A stretch of DNA of 9,100 bases from assembly GCA_011524805.1 (NCBI GenBank), contig WTJO01000084.1, positions 1 to 9,100 of the forward strand. Reading direction: 5' to 3'. Below are positions 6,653 through 9,100 of the stretch, piece by piece. The notes under the pieces are model-generated. The model had not been told where the DNA came from and made no database searches. It saw nothing but the letters and a program-made list of their open reading frames with translations. Source of the stretch: Alphaproteobacteria bacterium. GTDB lineage: Bacteria > Pseudomonadota > Alphaproteobacteria > Puniceispirillales > Puniceispirillaceae. The position numbers and the translations under genes are program-made. Position 1 is the stretch's first letter, and each line of letters starts with the position of its first letter.

Positions 6653-7255
6653 TTATAAGGTTCCTGCCAGCCATTTTTTCAAACGGCGGGCTGTGTCTGC
6701 CTTGCCAAGTGCCGAGGGTAGCTCCAGATCAGCATAGCGTCTTTTTTCATCCTGTGGCCATTGCGTAGTGATAATCTGGTCAAATTTTTCTGCTGTCATA
6801 AAGGGTCGCATTAGCGCACGTTTGCGCTGAAGATATTCAGGTGCCCATGCCACGATCACATAGTCACATAGATGCTGGCCTGATGTCTCAAATAAAAGCG
6901 GGATATCAAACATCACAGCACGTTGCCTGCTTTGTCTAGCCCGTATTACAAATTTCTGCCTATGCTGATAGACCAGCGGATGAATAATCTCTTCAAGCTG
7001 CTCTCTTAATTCGGGGTGATTAAACACAATCTTGCCCAAAGCAGGCCTGTTAATGCCGCTATCCTCAGAGCCTATATCGCCATATGTGGTCGCTGGAAAA
7101 CTGGCCAGAATCTGCCGGACAGCCTGTCCATGTGGTGCCAGCATCTCATGCACAGCCCTGTCAGAATCATGCACCAGAAAGCCTAGCTGGCGACAGATAG
7201 TAGCAATGGTGGATTTGCCAGTGGCGATTGAACCTGTAAGGCCAATGATTTTCAT
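6653..7255 (-). CDS. coaE: Dephospho-CoA kinase CoaE
   Basis: CoaE phosphorylates the 3'-hydroxyl of dephospho-CoA, the last step of CoA synthesis. The 200-residue protein begins MKIIGLTGSIATGKSTIA: the P-loop is GSIATGKST (8-16), a variant of the commoner GGIGSGKS. HDSDRAVHEML (29-39) is the substrate-side motif, followed by HPLV (91-94), FDIPLLFE (115-122) and ITTQWPQDEKRRYADLEL (161-178), the lid and nucleotide region. The ATG at 7253-7255 shares one base with the maf stop (TGATG), which indicates coupling; a TTG one codon earlier is a less likely start. In many alphaproteobacteria aroE lies between maf and coaE, but there is no room for it here. Confidence 0.95.
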   Translation of the reverse strand: MKIIGLTGSIATGKSTIATICRQLGFLVHDSDRAVHEMLAPHGQAVRQILASFPATTYGDIGSEDSGINRPALGKIVFNHPELREQLEEIIHPLVYQHRQKFVIRARQSRQRAVMFDIPLLFETSGQHLCDYVIVAWAPEYLQRKRALMRPFMTAEKFDQIITTQWPQDEKRRYADLELPSALGKADTARRLKKWLAGTL

Positions 7256-7878
7256 CAATTCTGCTCTTTTACCTCAAGACCCCTGTTACGCAAAAAGCCA
7301 AGTAGCGGCAATAGCGGCAGTCCAAGAATATCAAAAAAGTCACCAGAGATGGAAGTAAATAGATGCGCCCCGCCCCGTTCCAATTGATAACAGCCAACAG
7401 AATTGAGCAGTGCCTCGCTGTTCACTGTGCAATAGGCGTCTATCTCGTCATCTGAAAGCTGCTTCATTGTCAGACTAGCCGAGGCAACATGATGCCAGAT
7501 ACGGTTATTCTGAAAATATATCACAGCTGCCGAGAGAAGCTGGTGGGTTTTACCCGAAAGCGCTTTCAGATTTTGTCTTGCTGCCGCTTCTGTCTCTGCC
7601 TTGCTAAAAATCTGGCCGTCACAGACAAGAAGTTGGTCACATCCAAGCACATAATCAGCCCGTGTCAGCGCGATTTGGCGGGCTTTCAGATCAGCCAGCA
7701 TTTCGGCAATATCTTCAGGGCGTATATTATCTGCAAGACCAGCCTGTTTTACTGCCTGCTCGTCAATATGTGCAGGGATAGCTGTGCAGGCAATATGCAT
7801 GTCTGCAAGCATTTTCTGACGGGTTACCGAGGCAGAAGCCAGAATAAGATCGCCATCTTTTAGGCTATAGCTATGCAT
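7255..7878 (-). CDS. maf: Maf/Ham1-like nucleoside triphosphate pyrophosphatase
   Basis: Maf proteins hydrolyse non-canonical or modified nucleotides to monophosphates and may clean the nucleotide pool. The 207-residue protein shows LILASASVTRQKML (11-24), the substrate-binding start; a catalytic-region motif YVLGCDQLLVCDGQIFSK (76-93) with Asp81; LSGKTHQLLSA (107-117); and a C-terminal SVGCYQLE (160-167), GAHLF (170-174), SGDFFDILGLPLLPLL (178-193). The DQ after Gly-Cys resembles the YceF subgroup (7-methyl-GTP) rather than the DT of the dTTP/UTP subgroup, so an m7GTP-type preference is inferred. It lies 43 bases after ppsR and overlaps coaE by one base. Confidence 0.94.
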   Translation of the reverse strand: MHSYSLKDGDLILASASVTRQKMLADMHIACTAIPAHIDEQAVKQAGLADNIRPEDIAEMLADLKARQIALTRADYVLGCDQLLVCDGQIFSKAETEAAARQNLKALSGKTHQLLSAAVIYFQNNRIWHHVASASLTMKQLSDDEIDAYCTVNSEALLNSVGCYQLERGGAHLFTSISGDFFDILGLPLLPLLGFLRNRGLEVKEQN

Positions 7879-7921
7879 GGGTACTATGCTTTCCCGAACG
7901 TTTTATTGTGATATCTGGTAG

Positions 7922-8746
7922 CTAGCTGGTCGTGATATTTCGTTCTGTGTGAAGCTGGATAATGGCGGCGGCTGTTTCTTCAACAGATCTGTTTGATACA
8001 TCCAATATAGGCCAGTCCTGTGCGGTAAACAGGGCGCGCGCAGATGAAAGCTCGCGATTAATTGAGGCCAGATCGGCATATTCTTCATTTTTATGAGCTG
8101 CCATATGGCGAAGCCTGTTACGTCTGACACGCGCTAGCCGGCTGGCATCTGTTGTCAGGCCAACCACCAGAATATCTGATTTATCAGCGATATGATGAAG
8201 CGGGAATGGTACATGTGGCACAAGCGCATAATTGGCCACCCTGTATCCACGATGTGCCAGATACATGGAGGTCGGCGTTTTAGAGGTACGCGATACACCT
8301 ACCAGCAATATCTGTGCATCATCCAGCTTGTCTATATTCAGCCCGTCATCATGTGTCACCGCAAATTCAACCGCACCCATCCTGTCAAAATAGGCTCTGT
8401 CAAGCCGGTGCTGGCCACCCGGCCGGCTATTGCGCTCATGGCCAAGAATATCACTTAGCAAATCGACAACCGGATCAAGTATTGCCACATTCGGTATATT
8501 CTGCTTTGTGCATACATCTATAATCTCGGCGCGAATAGTTTCATCCATAATAGAATGCAATACCAGCCCCGGATTGGCTGTTAGCGACTCAGATACTGTC
8601 TTTACATGTTCAGAGCTTCGCACAAGCGTCCAGATATATTCAGATGTTTCAACATGATTAAACTGGGCAAGAGAGGCTCTGGCGACCTGATGCACGGTCT
8701 CGCCTGTTGAATCTGAGACAAGATGGATATTAATATGTGTTTTCAT
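7922..8746 (-). CDS. ppsR: PEP synthase / pyruvate phosphate dikinase regulatory protein (DUF299 kinase/pyrophosphorylase)
   Basis: This family switches a PEP-forming enzyme off by ADP-dependent phosphorylation and on by phosphate-dependent removal, so it controls flow between pyruvate and PEP. The 274 residues begin with IHLVSDSTGETVHQVARASL (7-26), the family hallmark; THDDGLN (131-137) and the P-loop GVSRTSKTPTSMYLA (150-164) follow, then VPHVPFP (176-182), GLTTD (196-200), ARVRRNRL (205-212) and YADLASINREL (223-233). Whether the target is PEP synthase or pyruvate phosphate dikinase cannot be told from this window. It is the first gene beside the candidate replication origin, with no clear ribosome site; a possible leftward -10, TATGAT, lies at 8792-8797. 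The same neighbour occurs, as I recall, at the Caulobacter origin. Confidence 0.94.
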   Translation of the reverse strand: MKTHINIHLVSDSTGETVHQVARASLAQFNHVETSEYIWTLVRSSEHVKTVSESLTANPGLVLHSIMDETIRAEIIDVCTKQNIPNVAILDPVVDLLSDILGHERNSRPGGQHRLDRAYFDRMGAVEFAVTHDDGLNIDKLDDAQILLVGVSRTSKTPTSMYLAHRGYRVANYALVPHVPFPLHHIADKSDILVVGLTTDASRLARVRRNRLRHMAAHKNEEYADLASINRELSSARALFTAQDWPILDVSNRSVEETAAAIIQLHTERNITTS

Positions 8747-8822
8747 TACATTCTGACAGATACAGTTAATGCCTGGCCTTTAGATATTCATATCATAAAG
8801 CATAAGGGCGGCAGTTTTGCAA

Positions 8823-8831
8823 TTATTCACA
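8823..8831 (+). promoter_or_regulatory. DnaA box (TTATTCACA)
   Basis: This fits the degenerate consensus TTWTNCACA exactly. It is the leftmost good box and points opposite to the two perfect boxes at 9011 and 9023. Confidence 0.6.
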
Positions 8832-8846
8832 CCTTATGCCCATGGC

Positions 8847-8855
8847 TGTGGATAG
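8847..8855 (-). promoter_or_regulatory. Probable DnaA box, one mismatch (CTATCCACA)
   Basis: TGTGGATAG on the + strand differs from TGTGGATAA only in the last base. It lies 15 bases from the box at 8823 and faces it. Confidence 0.5.
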
Positions 8856-8903
8856 GCTGGACGAACCCAACCTTGCTGTCATATCATCCCCGTTATAGAG
8901 ATA

Positions 8904-8912
8904 TTATCAACA
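8904..8912 (+). promoter_or_regulatory. Possible DnaA box, one mismatch (TTATCAACA)
   Basis: It differs from TTATCCACA at one position in the CACA core, so it would be a weak site at best. Confidence 0.35.
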
Positions 8913-8925
8913 GTCTTTCTCAATA

Positions 8926-8941
8926 GGGATAAAAATATCCC
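8926..8941. repeat. Inverted GGGATA / TATCCC pair
   Basis: GGGATA (8926-8931) and TATCCC (8936-8941) are exact 6-base arms around AAAA. Both look like half of a weak DnaA box with GGGATA in place of TGGATA. A related TGGGGATAA lies at 8957-8965. Together they may be low-affinity DnaA sites or sites for another origin protein. Confidence 0.4.
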
Positions 8942-8956
8942 CAAAAATGTCATCTA

Positions 8957-8965
8957 TGGGGATAA
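8957..8965 (-). promoter_or_regulatory. Possible weak DnaA box (TTATCCCCA)
   Basis: TGGGGATAA on the + strand differs by one base from TGTGGATAA. It shares the GGGATA core with the inverted pair just to its left. Confidence 0.4.
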
Positions 8966-9010
8966 GCGGCAGATATTTTTTACTGTTACGATGAAAAAAA
9001 CACTATCTTG

Positions 9011-9031
9011 TGTGGATAATTTTGTGGATAA
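9011..9031 (-). promoter_or_regulatory. Two tandem perfect DnaA boxes
   Basis: TGTGGATAA occurs at 9011-9019 and again at 9023-9031, the same way round, with starts 12 bases apart and a TTT-type gap of three bases. Both equal the complement of the strong consensus TTATCCACA. Their close tandem spacing would allow neighbouring DnaA molecules to contact each other, and they sit immediately left of the AT-rich, G-free stretch, where unwinding would be expected. Confidence 0.75.
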
Positions 9032-9100
9032 CCCTATGGTTTACTGTAAATCAGATATCCATACCCCCAATAAACTACAACAAACTTATATATATATATT

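Larger units (their letters stand above)
8747..9100. other. Candidate chromosomal replication origin (oriC), left part
   Basis: This 354-base stretch holds no credible gene. It contains two exact consensus DnaA boxes, a third that fits the degenerate consensus TTWTNCACA, several one-mismatch boxes, an A7 run, a (TA)6 tract at 9087-9098 and a stretch with no G on the + strand from 9055 to the edge. By hand count about 27% of 9038-9100 is G or C. It lies beside ppsR, as the Caulobacter origin does, as I recall. These features fit a bacterial oriC with an unwinding region at the right. The region continues past the window, so its far side, perhaps with hemE, is unseen. No TTAA-N7-TTAA and no GANTC or GATC site is visible in it. 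Confidence 0.75.

Noticed and set aside
8723..8926. A 67-residue rightward open frame through the candidate origin
   Set aside because: No ribosome site or family resemblance, and it begins antisense to ppsR; it looks like chance.
9019..9060. DnaA-trio repeats between the tandem DnaA boxes and the AT-rich tract
   Set aside because: I could not see a regular series of trinucleotides of the expected kind on either strand.
1..9100. Mobile elements, CRISPR arrays, tRNA or rRNA genes
   Set aside because: No transposase, integrase, regularly spaced repeats or RNA gene signatures are visible; the window is ordinary core chromosome apart from the origin-like end.

Overview
The window looks like chromosomal DNA from an alphaproteobacterium of moderate, somewhat AT-leaning base composition. 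The main reason is gene order. A DUF299 kinase/pyrophosphorylase (ppsR), maf, coaE, dnaQ and secB form a chain next to a DnaA-box-rich intergenic region, and a his cluster, an Smr protein, a Tim44-like protein and fxsA lie close by. From memory, the same genes flank the Caulobacter-type origin. The protein signatures (SecB, Tim44-like, DUF299, a monofunctional HisB) agree. A SAR116 or Rhodospirillales-like host would fit, but that is only a guess. There is no sign of phage, plasmid, insertion sequence, CRISPR or RNA genes.

Layout, left to right. Positions 1-2730 hold most of a histidine operon read leftward: hisB, hisH, a GNAT acetyltransferase, hisA and the start of hisF, which runs off the left edge. 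Positions 2810-4420 hold a tightly overlapping leftward trio: a Tim44-like membrane-anchored protein, an Smr-domain protein and an XRE regulator. These may be co-transcribed with the his genes, because the largest gap in the whole run is 79 bases. Positions 4421-4612 are a divergent control region with a perfect TATAAT box and a perfect 17-base palindrome. Positions 4613-5819 hold fxsA and secB, the only rightward genes. Positions 5840-8746 hold a leftward housekeeping run: ppsR, maf, coaE and dnaQ. Positions 8747-9100 contain no gene but carry several DnaA-box matches, a G-free AT-rich stretch and a (TA)6 tract. This is a strong candidate for one side of the chromosomal replication origin, cut by the right edge.

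How it fits together. If the origin is at the right end, ten of the twelve genes point away from it, in the leading-strand direction. The genes serve replication fidelity (dnaQ), CoA synthesis (coaE), nucleotide clean-up (maf), PEP/pyruvate control (ppsR), protein export (secB), envelope or membrane functions (fxsA, Tim44-like) and histidine synthesis. No wholly new multi-gene system is evident. The points most worth following up are the candidate origin with two types of DnaA-like box and no GANTC or paired CtrA-type sites, the 17-base palindrome over a divergent promoter, the GNAT gene embedded in the his operon, and the absence of aroE between maf and coaE and of mltA between the Tim44-like gene and smr.
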